Position numbers and translations under genes: made by a program. A stretch of DNA of 64,000 nucleotides from Blautia sp. (GTDB lineage Bacteria; Bacillota; Clostridia; Lachnospirales; Lachnospiraceae). Shown one piece after another: positions 26,589-36,244 of this stretch (the stretch's first letter is position 1; every line of letters begins with the position of its first letter). The notes beneath the pieces are model-generated. The model saw only the letters and a list, made by a program, of their open reading frames with translations, made no database searches and was not told the DNA's origin. Location of the stretch: NCBI GenBank assembly GCA_023667395.1, contig JAMPAC010000001.1, positions 322,758 to 386,757 of the forward strand, given 5' to 3'.

Positions 26589-27246
26589 TACATCCCTTTC
26601 CTATACCTATTGCTAAAATAGGACATCCTCCATTACGGCGCGAATCAAGTCTATATCGTAATTTTCCCATCCATGTAGTACTTGCCCCATATTTCTTAAT
26701 CAGCAATTGCCCGCTGTCATCTTTTACCTGTTTAAAAATATCATTAAGCGTTTCCGCTCTTGTTACAATAACGCCTACATCGATTAATCCACAATCAAAA
26801 TAAGTTCTCATGGCCAATAAATCTCGATCAAATGTTTGATCTTTACTATTCCATTCAAGATCAAAGGCAACTCTGTTTTTAAGAAAATCTATATTATGCC
26901 CATCAATATATCCCTCAATTGTTTCAATTTCATAGGGTTCATCTGCAAAATGTCCTCTTCTCTGAACCGCCTGCCTAGGATACTTTTTTACAGTCAAATC
27001 ACCGCTTATTCGAATTTCCCGCCATCCATACGGATATAAAACATCATCAAACTTTTTAGGTATTGGCGATTCATTTCCACCAAACTTTTTAATATCTGCC
27101 AAGGTAAGTCTTAACTTACGCAGACACTCTTGTATTTCACTCCACTCTGCCGGAAAAGCATCATGAAGTATCTCTAAGGCGTGACCATAATTATAAAATT
27201 CATATTTATTTAAAAGGTCATTGTCTATATATTTTTCTATATCCAT
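26518..27246 (-). CDS. BglII/BstYI-type type II restriction endonuclease
   Basis: 242 residues. The segment VAFDLEWNSKDQTFDRDL (about residues 146-163) matches the catalytic signature of the BglII/BstYI family, where an acidic residue, Glu-x-Asn and Lys-Asp build the active site (PD-(D/E)XK variant). The predicted target would contain GATC (AGATCT or RGATCY), which is inference from the family. Located directly upstream of, and overlapping, the MT-A70 methylase on the minus strand. AT-rich, no visible transposase or repeats at the borders. Confidence 0.8.
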   Translation of the reverse strand: MDIEKYIDNDLLNKYEFYNYGHALEILHDAFPAEWSEIQECLRKLRLTLADIKKFGGNESPIPKKFDDVLYPYGWREIRISGDLTVKKYPRQAVQRRGHFADEPYEIETIEGYIDGHNIDFLKNRVAFDLEWNSKDQTFDRDLLAMRTYFDCGLIDVGVIVTRAETLNDIFKQVKDDSGQLLIKKYGASTTWMGKLRYRLDSRRNGGCPILAIGIGKGCIEEYGRFNEYCTKLNGIHKAKEI

Positions 27247-27363
27247 ACCTTATTTCCTTTTTGTCTGCTTAAATTATTTCTATTATCTCATATTAACATG
27301 TGCCTTAAAGAAGTTCAAGATATCCTGTATTTTTTTCGTCGTTATCATCCTGTACCAGATGCT

Positions 27364-29085
27364 TTATCTTCCGATCAACACCTTTTTCCCGCAAAAGGCA
27401 AATCCATATTTCCGTATACGCTCTTTCGGAATCCCCCTTGCAATGAGATCCGCCTGATAATCTTTCTCATCGATCTGGCGCAGCGCCTCCTGCACAGTGT
27501 CGGACAGTTCCTTTTCCTCTTCGTCCTGCACCTTGAATTCCAGGATAATCGCATCTGTCTTGACAGAAGTATTTCCTGCGGTTCCGCCGCCCTGCTCATC
27601 AGACATTACCCGGGGCTCCAGCACCACATCATAGCGCCCAAAGCCGCTCTCCCTGTTGGAAGTGATCACATATCTGTCCCGCAGTTCCACCATCAGTCCC
27701 AGCACAAACCCATGATAGAAACGCTCCGGCGCCCTCCCGGAGGGCTTCGTTCCCGAATCGAAACTGCTGAACATCTCCGCCGTCACTCTGTTCATAAAGG
27801 CGTTCATTGCCTTAAGATCATCCAACAGCAGCGCCTTGACAAAGTCATTGTAATCCTCATTATTGGAAAACCAGTCGCGGATCAGGTTTTCAAACATGAT
27901 GCGGACTTCCTTGTTGGTCAGCATCAACTCATATCGGGGTCGCCCAACGCTTTCCACAAACGATGCGTTCACCACTTTCAGATACCCGCTGGCAAGCAGG
28001 AGGCTCCAGATGGCGTCCTTTTTTGTAAAAAGCTGATCGTAAACGATCTGTTCATCTATTTCCGCATTCAGCGTTCCGCCCTTTAACAGATGCTCAAAAG
28101 TCTTCTTGACATCTACGCTGCCTTCCCTTACCAATTTCCCCGCAAGGCTGTTGGAACTGGTATTTGCCCAGTATGCGCCCACTTTCCTGTCGTCAAGGAA
28201 ATTAATAATGGACCAGGGATTATAGATATCTCCTGTTTTCCCAAACGAAAATCCGTCATACCAGTCTTTTACCTGCTGTTTCTGATCAGACAGTCCGTAA
28301 TCATCCAGCGCCTTAAAAACTTCTTCCTCCGTAAATCCAAAACAATCTGTGTATTTATCAGTGGTAGCTGTAACTACTTTTAGATTATTCAGATCGGAAA
28401 AAACAGATTCCTTACTGACACGCGTTATTCCTGTCATAACAGCACATTCCAGGCAGGGATTTGTCTTAAACGTGGAATTAAACAGGTCCTTGATAAACTG
28501 CACCATTTCCTTCCAGTAGCCATGTACATAGGCCTCCTGCATGGGCGTGTCATATTCATCCAGGAAAATGAGCGCCTTCTTGCCATAATGGCGGGACAAG
28601 TATCCGGTCAAGGCCTTTAGGGTATAAGACGCCTCGTTATCCTCCATATCCACCGAAACCTGCCTGAACTGGCTTTTCTCGTTTTCACTCATGGAATCGG
28701 ATTTCAGCAGAAAGTCAAACTGCCGGTAAAGCGCGCTGATGATACGGCAAATTTTTTTCCGCGCCTGTACAAAGGAATCTTCCTTTACATCCGCAAAACT
28801 GACGGACAGAACCGGATAGGTTCCCTGCAGCTGCCTGTACTTCTCCTCCTGCCAGATGGAAAGCCCCTCAAAGAGGTCGCTCCGTCCGGCATATTCCACC
28901 GAAAAGAATTTTTCCAGCATACTCATATTCAAGGTCTTCCCAAAACGCCTTGGACGGGTGATCAGCGTCACGCTGTCCCCGCTTTCCCACCACTCCTTTA
29001 TGAAATGGGTCTTATCAATGTAGAAATATCCGTTTTTCCGGATCGTTTCAAAATCCTGATGACCGATCCCTACTGTTTTCGCCAT
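27364..29085 (-). CDS. AAA-ATPase-like / PD-(D/E)XK nuclease protein
   Basis: 573 residues of the family annotated AAA-ATPase-like plus C-terminal PD-(D/E)XK nuclease (DUF1703). N-terminus: NGYFYIDKTHFIKEWW and Walker A-like LITRPRRFGKTLNMSML (about 40-56). Walker B-like KALIFLDEYDTPMQEA at about 170. C-terminal nuclease core: GRYDVVLEPR, AIILEFKVQDEEE (D...ExK) and IRKYGFAFCGKKVLI. Many gut anaerobes carry several copies; function unknown, possibly mobile or defence related. ATG behind AGAGGTGATAAT. Confidence 0.88.
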   Translation of the reverse strand: MAKTVGIGHQDFETIRKNGYFYIDKTHFIKEWWESGDSVTLITRPRRFGKTLNMSMLEKFFSVEYAGRSDLFEGLSIWQEEKYRQLQGTYPVLSVSFADVKEDSFVQARKKICRIISALYRQFDFLLKSDSMSENEKSQFRQVSVDMEDNEASYTLKALTGYLSRHYGKKALIFLDEYDTPMQEAYVHGYWKEMVQFIKDLFNSTFKTNPCLECAVMTGITRVSKESVFSDLNNLKVVTATTDKYTDCFGFTEEEVFKALDDYGLSDQKQQVKDWYDGFSFGKTGDIYNPWSIINFLDDRKVGAYWANTSSNSLAGKLVREGSVDVKKTFEHLLKGGTLNAEIDEQIVYDQLFTKKDAIWSLLLASGYLKVVNASFVESVGRPRYELMLTNKEVRIMFENLIRDWFSNNEDYNDFVKALLLDDLKAMNAFMNRVTAEMFSSFDSGTKPSGRAPERFYHGFVLGLMVELRDRYVITSNRESGFGRYDVVLEPRVMSDEQGGGTAGNTSVKTDAIILEFKVQDEEEKELSDTVQEALRQIDEKDYQADLIARGIPKERIRKYGFAFCGKKVLIGR

Positions 29086-29112
29086 ATTATCACCTCTTAA
29101 TCCGAAACCACA

Positions 29113-30747
29113 TCAATATGTAAAAAACTGCCGCCGCTGCCTGCAAAAAGCTTCTCCCATACCAAAGATCACAAAGATCGTAGCCGCATTCATGGACTGT
29201 TGGAAGCTGAACATATTATTGACAGTATAGCCAAGGAGACAGAATCCGCAGGCACAGGAAATGAGGCTGTCACCTTTCCTGCCCATCAGGCGCGCCATGC
29301 CCGACAGCATCAGCCCCGCATAGCTGATAAATCCCAAAATCCCCATATTCACCAGAACCGTCAGCCACTCATTATGGGCGTTGGTGAGCCGCGCTGTGGA
29401 GAAGGCTTCTTTTACAAGTTCCTGCAACTGGGAACTTCCCCCCTGATATATGTATGCCGCCATGGCGTCAGGGCCTACACCCACCAGCTTATGCAACAGA
29501 TCCTGCTCCCAAAAGCACAATGCGCCCGCTTTCCAGGTTGCTCCCCTGCTGCTGCCCCATTCGTTTGAAAAAACAAAAATCTGATTATCTGATAACGCTC
29601 CCAGGCTGCCAGGCCAAAGCGTGTTCACCACAAGGGCCGCCGTATATCCCACCAGCAATATCACAGTCAGGCTCACACAGATCCTTTCCAGAGTGCGCCA
29701 GAAACTTTCCAAACGCTTCCTTTTTCTTCTGTCCACAGCTGCCAGCAGCAGCATAAAAAACGACACAGCCGTCACAAGCAGGGCAAATTCTTTGGAAAGA
29801 AGAATCTCCACGACCATATCTTTATAGTTAATTTCCCTGTGGACAAGGCGCTGTATTCCCCAGGTCATCAGGCAGGCCCCGCCGAACAGCGTCATCACTT
29901 GCCAGAACCGGCATATCTTGTCACTGTCCGCCACCGACATACAGAACATGATCAGGAGCACGGCGATCATGGCCACAATGCCGCTGCTGCTGCCCTGTGT
30001 TACCAGACTGGCAAATCCCAGCACGACATAAGCCGCCAGCAGTAACCGCTGCCACATTTGATAAGACTTTCCCTGCCACAACAGGATCACTCCCGCAAAA
30101 AATACCGACACATGATACCCGCAATACCAGTTGATATTTCCGATCGTGGAGATGAAAGTTGACCCGTAAGTCCCCATATCCAACGGATAAACGCCAAAAC
30201 GATTCAGGTATTCCAGCAGGAAAACGGCTGCGGACACTGGCAGGATAGCATAAAATATCCATTTCTTCGGTTTCCATATTTTTGAGATATAAAAGTAGAC
30301 CCCAACCAGGATCAGCTGTCGGCACAGCCCCATGTACCAGCCCGACGCTCCCCACAGGGCATCGCTTTTATATCGGGAAAACAGGTAGGACAATACTGCA
30401 CATATGCCATAAGCGGCCGCGAACCAGTCCGTGACAGATGCATTTTCCTTTATGAGCGCCCATAATCTGACAAGATTCCCCTTTTTCCGCCGGGAGAGCG
30501 CCAATGTCGGCAACAGATACAGGATCAGAAGAAGCGCTGCAGCTTTTGCCATCCTTACGCTGACCTGGAAAAAGAAGACCGATTTATCCGTGCCAATGTG
30601 GGCATAGCCCTCCTGACTGTAAAACGGCATCGCCACCAGGATCAGCAGTATATAAAGGCAGATCGCCGCATCCAAGATCATATGTGCATATTTCTGCAGC
30701 GCTGCCGCAGCAGCCCGCATTTCCTGTTTCCTGTTATCCAGCCGCAT
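29113..30747 (-). CDS. O-antigen ligase / Wzy-like polytopic membrane protein
   Basis: 544 residues with about 12 membrane segments. The Wzy_C/WaaL-type signature is at about residues 455-480: TNAHNEWLTVLVNMGILGF after a long outside loop that begins IFVSNEWGSSRGATWKAG (the printed frame reads FVFSNEWGSSRGATW). Such proteins polymerise or ligate polysaccharides, or glycosylate surface proteins. No glycosyltransferase genes lie next to it here, so substrate is unknown. ATG behind GGGAAAGGAAAT. Confidence 0.8.
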   Translation of the reverse strand: MRLDNRKQEMRAAAAALQKYAHMILDAAICLYILLILVAMPFYSQEGYAHIGTDKSVFFFQVSVRMAKAAALLLILYLLPTLALSRRKKGNLVRLWALIKENASVTDWFAAAYGICAVLSYLFSRYKSDALWGASGWYMGLCRQLILVGVYFYISKIWKPKKWIFYAILPVSAAVFLLEYLNRFGVYPLDMGTYGSTFISTIGNINWYCGYHVSVFFAGVILLWQGKSYQMWQRLLLAAYVVLGFASLVTQGSSSGIVAMIAVLLIMFCMSVADSDKICRFWQVMTLFGGACLMTWGIQRLVHREINYKDMVVEILLSKEFALLVTAVSFFMLLLAAVDRRKRKRLESFWRTLERICVSLTVILLVGYTAALVVNTLWPGSLGALSDNQIFVFSNEWGSSRGATWKAGALCFWEQDLLHKLVGVGPDAMAAYIYQGGSSQLQELVKEAFSTARLTNAHNEWLTVLVNMGILGFISYAGLMLSGMARLMGRKGDSLISCACGFCLLGYTVNNMFSFQQSMNAATIFVIFGMGEAFCRQRRQFFTY

Positions 30748-30784
30748 GACATTTCCTTTCCCAAAGTCCTACCATTATGATAGT

Positions 30785-31846
30785 CTACTCAGAAAGGTTC
30801 GTCAATTGATTTCTCCGCCGTTCCAGGCTGAAGTAAGACTGCTGGATCATGATAAAACCCAGCGGGCCGCCTATGATCCCCCAGATGCCAAAAAGCTTTA
30901 TTCCCGCGTAAATGGACAGCAGGATCGCGATGGCGGGAACGCCCACCCTCCGCCCGATCAGCCTGGGTTCCAACATTTCCCGCAGAAAAATGCAGGCAAC
31001 GTAAAGCAGTACACAGACCACCGCCCTGCCGTAATGCCCGTAAAATATCTGCTGGATTCCCAGAGGGATCAGCACGATGCCCGTTCCTATGAAAGGCAGC
31101 GCGTCCAAAACCCCCGCCAGCACGCCCCACAGCGCTCCATGCCGGATGCCGCAGAATCCCAGGACTGCCGCCGCCAGCACGCCTATCACGCTCATGATGA
31201 CGACCTGCGCCTTTACAAACGTAGCCAGGTAGCGGATGATACCACAGATAATCTCCAGAAACACATGGCATTCCTCCCGGTCCAACAGCTGGTTCATGAT
31301 CTCATCATAATCTTTTGCCAACAGGATGGCCGCGATCAGGAATGTGACCAGAAACCCTCCGATGGCGGCAAATCTCCTGACATATTCCAGGGACTGCGAC
31401 AGCATACCGGGCAGAAATTCCAGCTGGAAATAATCGATCCCCTCCTGCAGGCGGCTCAGAATCATCCGTTCCAGATATTCCCCGTCTATGCCCATGGTTC
31501 GTTCCACAAACCCGCAGATTTCGTGGAGGATGCCGGAAACAGCCTCCTCCAGCGTATCAAGCCCCATGATCCAGTCTGGCAGGCTGCCCACAATCCAGGA
31601 AAATAATATCCACACCAACATACCCAAGATGCTCCCTGCCAGGAGCAGCAGGATGACAACTCCCACCTGCCGGTGAAGATGCAGCTTACGCTGCCACTTT
31701 TGCAGCAAAGGCCCGAAAATGGTGACAAACAACAACGCCAGCAGCACAGGCGCCGTCAACGGTGTGATGATCTTCAAGAAAAAAAATACCGCTCCTGTCA
31801 AAAGGAGCAGTAATATCGGTTTGTTCTGTAATATTTTCCCTGCCAT
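30785..31846 (-). CDS. AI-2E family transporter (YdiK/TqsA-like)
   Basis: 353 residues, about eight membrane segments with the central helical loop (about 95-150) characteristic of the family, and the conserved C-terminal segment GGFLVTFLIAAILLAKDYDE, followed by ALPFIGTGIVLIPLGI and GIWGIIGGPLGFIMI. Family members export small molecules or ions; the AI-2 role is established for few. luxS is present in this window at 48.3 kb but not adjacent. ATG 31846 follows AGGGCAGAAAATCGT. Confidence 0.88.
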   Translation of the reverse strand: MAGKILQNKPILLLLLTGAVFFFLKIITPLTAPVLLALLFVTIFGPLLQKWQRKLHLHRQVGVVILLLLAGSILGMLVWILFSWIVGSLPDWIMGLDTLEEAVSGILHEICGFVERTMGIDGEYLERMILSRLQEGIDYFQLEFLPGMLSQSLEYVRRFAAIGGFLVTFLIAAILLAKDYDEIMNQLLDREECHVFLEIICGIIRYLATFVKAQVVIMSVIGVLAAAVLGFCGIRHGALWGVLAGVLDALPFIGTGIVLIPLGIQQIFYGHYGRAVVCVLLYVACIFLREMLEPRLIGRRVGVPAIAILLSIYAGIKLFGIWGIIGGPLGFIMIQQSYFSLERRRNQLTNLSE

Positions 31847-31887
31847 ACGATTTTCTGCCCTGTCCTGTTTTGCTTCATTTCTCCTGA

Positions 31888-32589
31888 TTAGTATGGTAGG
31901 AAATCCTTAAAATATGCGAACACTTTGCCTTCCGGTTTGATCCGGAAACGCATTTCCTGCTTCTTCACAGGATGCAGGAAAGCAATCTCGTAAGCACAGA
32001 GCGCCACGTTGCGGATGTTTAACTCCCGCCCTTTCTCCCGCGCCGCCTCGTCCCCATATCTGATATCTCCCAGCAGCGCCATGCCCGCGTGCGCCATCTG
32101 GGCGCGGATCTGATGAAAACGCCCCGTATCGATATGTATTTCCATAAGGGACAGATCCGTTTTCTCCGCATACTGCACCAGACGGTACTGCAGAACGGCT
32201 TTTTTCGCAGCCGGGAAATGTGAGCGCTCCTGTTCTTCCACCACAACGGCATGACCTCCGTTTTGTGTCTCCTTATATAGATAATCCACAAGTTCGCCCT
32301 GTTCCTTTACAGGTTTTCCACAGATCAGCCCATAATAGCGTTTATTCAGCGTGCCATCCGCCAGCTGTGCCGACAGGGCGGCCGCCGCTTCCTTATTCTT
32401 AGCAAAGACAAGCAATCCTTCCACCGGCTGGTCCAGACGGTGCACCACGCCCAGATAAGGATTTCTCAGGTAATTTTTCAGTTCGCTGACCACGTCCGCC
32501 TGACCCGCTTTTGCCGTCTGGGCAGCCAGACCAGCCGGTTTTTGCACCACCAACAGGGCGTTGTCCTCGTATATAATTTTTGTCTTCAT
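31888..32589 (-). CDS. RluA-family pseudouridine synthase
   Basis: 233 residues. Catalytic motif VHRLDQPVEGLLVFAKN (RLDxxxxG with the nucleophilic Asp) is at about residue 58-74; the N-terminal IIYEDNALLVVQKPAGLA and the later FHQIRAQMAHAGMALLGD confirm the family. No S4 domain, so a short-form enzyme acting on rRNA or tRNA. The frame is open further to 32655, but the better start is ATG 32589, after GGGGGCATAAAG. Lies downstream of an rRNA methyltransferase on the same strand. Confidence 0.92.
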   Translation of the reverse strand: MKTKIIYEDNALLVVQKPAGLAAQTAKAGQADVVSELKNYLRNPYLGVVHRLDQPVEGLLVFAKNKEAAAALSAQLADGTLNKRYYGLICGKPVKEQGELVDYLYKETQNGGHAVVVEEQERSHFPAAKKAVLQYRLVQYAEKTDLSLMEIHIDTGRFHQIRAQMAHAGMALLGDIRYGDEAAREKGRELNIRNVALCAYEIAFLHPVKKQEMRFRIKPEGKVFAYFKDFLPY

Positions 32590-32657
32590 CTTTATGCCCC
32601 CATGCCCGCTTTCGGTAGGCACTCCAATCAAAATTTGAAAGTGATCTTCTTTCAAAC

Positions 32658-34166
32658 TTATACCCGCAGCCCTTTGGGGTAGTGATTTTTCATGATCCCG
32701 CCCGCCAGTTTGCCCCAGCCCATGCCAAAACCGTTCGCACAGACCAGATACCAGCCCTTATCGCCCTCTGCCGGGAACGTCTGCCCTTTCAGGTATGCTG
32801 CAGCCAGATTTTCCGCCGAAGTCCCAATATCCCCGCCCATTTCACAGTCCAGGTTCCAGACATTCCTTACATTCTCCGGGGAAAGCGCCAGCGCCAACGC
32901 GTGAGCCGGTTCAAAGCGGTTCTTTTTCAGGGTTCCCAGATGAAGTCCCGGACGCAGCACCTTTAAGCCTTTGACCGACGGCATCCGTGGGGATACCAGA
33001 TAAATATTGTCCCCAAACCTGAGATATACCTGCCGTTCCCCCTGTCCGACGGGTAACTCTTTTGTGCCAAAGGTTTCCTGACAGAACTGAAAATATTCCC
33101 CCAACTCCCTGCCTGACACTCCTGTCACAAATCCGTTTACAGGACTGCTCCGGTATCCGTCAGGAAGTTCCCCTGTCTTTTGGAGCAGTGCGGCAAAATG
33201 TCCTTCGCCTTTCACTTTATGGGGCCAGAGACGCAATGTGTATCCCAGCAGGGAGGCCTTGCCCTGTAGGTCTGGACTTTCGCATCGCAAGGCGCTGTCT
33301 TTCAGGTAATCAGCGCTGCCGCCGCATCCCGCCAGTCCCAGTTCCTTTTTTTCAATGGGAAGAATGAAAAATTCCCCATGCCTCTCCAGGAAACGGATGA
33401 CGCTTCCCTCATTCTCCTCCGGGGCAAAAGTGCAGGTAGAATAGACCAGCTTTCCGCCGGGTCTCAGCATCCTGGCGGCACAGTCCAATATCTCATCCTG
33501 CCTGGCGGCGCACAGGGACACATTTTCCGGACTCCATTCCTCGCAGGCCGCCTCATTCTTGCGGAACATCCCCTCGCCGGAACAGGGCGCATCCACCAGT
33601 ATCTTATCAAAATATTCCGGAAACATCTCCGCCAGGCGGGCGGGCGTCTCATTGGTCACATAAGCATTGACAATCCCCATGCGCTCCACATTCTCGGAAA
33701 GGATCTTCGCCCTTGCCCCATTTATCTCATTGCAGAGCAGAAAACCCTCTCCGCCCAGCTTCGCCGCAATCTGGGTGCTCTTTCCCCCGGGAGCGGCGCA
33801 GAGATCCAGCACGGACTCGCCCGGCTTTATGTCCAGAAGTTCCGCAGGCGCCATGGCGCTGGGCTCCTGGATATAATACACTCCTGCAGCGTGGTAAGGG
33901 TGCTTCCCCGGCTGGTCTGCTGTCTCATAATAATAGCCGTTCTCCGCCCAGGGAACTTCGGATAAATGCAGGAATCCCATATGCGAAAAAAGCGCACCGC
34001 TATCCTGTATCCGCTGCACATCCGCCGCACTCCAGCCGTTGAAACCTTTTTTCAGGGCATTCAGCCGCAGAGCCTGATACCGCTCCTGTCCAAAAGCTGC
34101 CAGAAAAGCTTCATATTCATCACCCAGCATCCGCTGCATCCGGTTTAAAAATTCCTGGGGAAGCAT
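32658..34166 (-). CDS. RsmF/RsmB-type RNA (cytosine-5) methyltransferase
   Basis: 502 residues. SAM-binding motif I VLDLCAAPGGKSTQIAAKL at about residue 115, motif IV VDAPCSGEGMFRKN with the first conserved Cys, and motif VI LVYSTCTFAPEENE with the catalytic Cys. The C-terminal 200 residues match the RsmF-type extension and a PUA-like end (YLKGQTFPAEGDKGWYLV). It methylates rRNA or tRNA. It begins 4 bases after the small gene upstream, and the pseudouridine synthase follows, so this is an RNA-modification operon. Confidence 0.93.
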   Translation of the reverse strand: MLPQEFLNRMQRMLGDEYEAFLAAFGQERYQALRLNALKKGFNGWSAADVQRIQDSGALFSHMGFLHLSEVPWAENGYYYETADQPGKHPYHAAGVYYIQEPSAMAPAELLDIKPGESVLDLCAAPGGKSTQIAAKLGGEGFLLCNEINGARAKILSENVERMGIVNAYVTNETPARLAEMFPEYFDKILVDAPCSGEGMFRKNEAACEEWSPENVSLCAARQDEILDCAARMLRPGGKLVYSTCTFAPEENEGSVIRFLERHGEFFILPIEKKELGLAGCGGSADYLKDSALRCESPDLQGKASLLGYTLRLWPHKVKGEGHFAALLQKTGELPDGYRSSPVNGFVTGVSGRELGEYFQFCQETFGTKELPVGQGERQVYLRFGDNIYLVSPRMPSVKGLKVLRPGLHLGTLKKNRFEPAHALALALSPENVRNVWNLDCEMGGDIGTSAENLAAAYLKGQTFPAEGDKGWYLVCANGFGMGWGKLAGGIMKNHYPKGLRV

Positions 34167-34170
34167 CTCT

Positions 34171-34422
34171 TTACCCTTTCAGCCCTCTCGCCTGCCTGTC
34201 CATATCCTCCACCACAATATCGTAGATCTCCCCAAGGGAAGCGCAATACTCCAGTACCTCCCAGGGCTTGTTGGTGTGGAAATGGATCTTGATCAGTTCC
34301 TCATCCCCCACCGCCAGGAGGCAATCCCCCTCGAAGTGTTCGGTAATATAATCCGTGATCACATCCTCGTCCAGATCCTCTCCCTCGATCAAAAGCTGCG
34401 TGTCATACCTGAATTCCAACAT
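34171..34422 (-). CDS. small protein like the C-terminal end of YloV/FakA (DAK2-associated domain)
   Basis: 83 residues. The whole protein aligns by eye with the last part of the fatty-acid-kinase subunit FakA/YloV: RYDTQLLIEGEDLDEDVITD, then LLAVGDEELIKIHFHTNKPW, which corresponds to the 'vkvHvHTnxPg' segment, and EVLEYCASLGEIYDIVVEDM. The kinase (DAK2) domain is absent, so this is either a free-standing domain or the relict of a larger gene. Start ATG 34422 is 8 bases after AGGAGG. Directly upstream of the rRNA methyltransferase. Confidence 0.8.
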   Translation of the reverse strand: MLEFRYDTQLLIEGEDLDEDVITDYITEHFEGDCLLAVGDEELIKIHFHTNKPWEVLEYCASLGEIYDIVVEDMDRQARGLKG

Positions 34423-34467
34423 GTCATTTTCCTCCTGTATCAATCATTCTATTTCATTACCTGCGGC

Positions 34468-36228
34468 CTAAAACGTCAGATCGTCCATAAATTGTTCCAA
34501 TTCCATGACCCTTGGATATTTTTCTCCATACAGCGCCACGTATATTTCTCTTGCTTCGTTCATATTTCTCCGGCATTCCTTATCCTCTTCCAGACAGTAA
34601 AAGGCAATCCCCAATCCCTCATATGTACCGGCAGTCATCACATGCAGCCGGCCATAAATCCTCAGCCTCAGTTCCAGCGCGCGGTTATAGAAAGGAATCG
34701 CTTTCCATGGGTCACGTTCCTGCACAAGGGCATGACCCATATTGTGATAGACGAACGCCGCCTGCTCCGTCTCTCCGACCCCGGTCTTCCTTATGATTCC
34801 CAGCGCCTTTTCCAGACATTCTTTGGCTCTGTCCGTGCGCCCCCGCCCATTCCAGATACCAGCCATCAGGTTATAGATTCCGACCAGTTCCGCTGATTCC
34901 TTTCCATATAGCTTTTCCGCCTCTTTTTTGGCAAGTCTGATATTCTTCCATGCGCTTTTCGTATCTCCGTTTTCCAGATAAATAATGGCAATATTATTAT
35001 ACAACGTGCCCAGCAAAGGGGTTCTGACACCGGAAGCAATCAGCAGGGACAACGCTTCCCGATACTTCTCAAGGGCGGCCGATGCATCCCCCTGTTCATG
35101 ATAAACCCTCCCCATATTATTAAAACACGTTGCATTTTCAATATATCCGGAACCGTATTTGGGGGTATAATATCGTAACAGCTTTTCATAAATTGCCAGC
35201 GCCTGGCCAAACTGGCTCTTCCTCCGGAATAAAATGGCTCTTTTTATTAAAGCGTCCTGATACTCATCCTCCAATGGCGTCTTTTCTTCCTCATAGATCC
35301 GAATCGCCCGGTCATAATTTTTTTCACATTGTTCGTAATCGCCTGTCCACTCATAACAATCAGAAATATGTACCAACGCGTCCGCATAAAGCTTATGGTC
35401 TTCCCCCAACTCTTCCCGGACCCTGTCAATCGTCAGCTTATGCCAGTAGAATCCTTTTGCCCACTCCTTCAACTCCAGCCACACATCTGCCAGAATCCAT
35501 ATCTGTTTCACATCGGACAGGTCTGTCTGCCTATCCCTGTAATATTTTTCCACACAATCTGTCATTAACCGGATGTCCTCTTTTTCCTGATATGGCAGAT
35601 TCCCCCTGACATGCCGCCAGCTGTCCATGCATTCCAGATAAAGCCTGATCTGTTCTTCCCCCGTCCCATCCCGGGCACGTTTCTTATATTCCCAGTACTT
35701 TTCTATCATCAGCGCATAGTCGCCGCCCAACCCGCTCGGTTCCCTGTATTCTTCCCGCTCCATCCGGCCTCTTTCCGCCACAGTGCCGGTAAACTTAAAG
35801 TGATAGCGGATGCAGGAATACAGATCCCTGGCATTACGCGACAACAACAGGTCAAAATACGGGGAAACTCCGAATAAAAACAGCTTACCGATATGCTGGA
35901 TCTGATCCCGCATGAAATTCAGATGTTCCACGGCTTTCCGGTCGCCAAAACGCAGACCCAGCAGCTGCAGATTATATATGATCACGATCTCCGCATCCGA
36001 TTCCCCTGCCCATCGCTTAAAGTCAGCGATCGTCGGCATACCTGCTTCCTCGTCATCTTCCGCAATATTATGAAGGATCACCTTTCTGTTCTCTAATTTT
36101 TTTTGGATCAATTCCGCCCATCTGGACTGCTCCCCGGATTGAAAAAGGCATATGCCATGTTTCATGTCTTCTAGCGCCAGCAACAGCATTTGGAACTGTT
36201 CCTCATTACTGCCGAACATTCCATCCAT
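34468..36228 (-). CDS. large TPR-repeat protein with N-terminal Rossmann-like domain
   Basis: 586 residues. The first about 150 residues form an alpha/beta region (KHGICLFQSGEQSRWAELIQ, AEIVIIYNLQLLGL, GKLFLFGVSPYF) that looks like the nucleotide-binding half of an AAA protein without a Walker A. From about residue 260 at least seven tetratricopeptide repeats of the kinesin-light-chain type follow, e.g. CFNNMGRVYHEQGDASAALE, LYNNIAIIYLENGDTKSAWK, VYHNMGHALVQERDPWKAIP. It begins 16 bases after the NTPase gene, so the two very likely work together. The function is unknown; a sensor or scaffold role is inferred from the repeats. Confidence 0.82.
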   Translation of the reverse strand: MDGMFGSNEEQFQMLLLALEDMKHGICLFQSGEQSRWAELIQKKLENRKVILHNIAEDDEEAGMPTIADFKRWAGESDAEIVIIYNLQLLGLRFGDRKAVEHLNFMRDQIQHIGKLFLFGVSPYFDLLLSRNARDLYSCIRYHFKFTGTVAERGRMEREEYREPSGLGGDYALMIEKYWEYKKRARDGTGEEQIRLYLECMDSWRHVRGNLPYQEKEDIRLMTDCVEKYYRDRQTDLSDVKQIWILADVWLELKEWAKGFYWHKLTIDRVREELGEDHKLYADALVHISDCYEWTGDYEQCEKNYDRAIRIYEEEKTPLEDEYQDALIKRAILFRRKSQFGQALAIYEKLLRYYTPKYGSGYIENATCFNNMGRVYHEQGDASAALEKYREALSLLIASGVRTPLLGTLYNNIAIIYLENGDTKSAWKNIRLAKKEAEKLYGKESAELVGIYNLMAGIWNGRGRTDRAKECLEKALGIIRKTGVGETEQAAFVYHNMGHALVQERDPWKAIPFYNRALELRLRIYGRLHVMTAGTYEGLGIAFYCLEEDKECRRNMNEAREIYVALYGEKYPRVMELEQFMDDLTF

Positions 36229-36244
36229 AGCATATACCTCCGTA

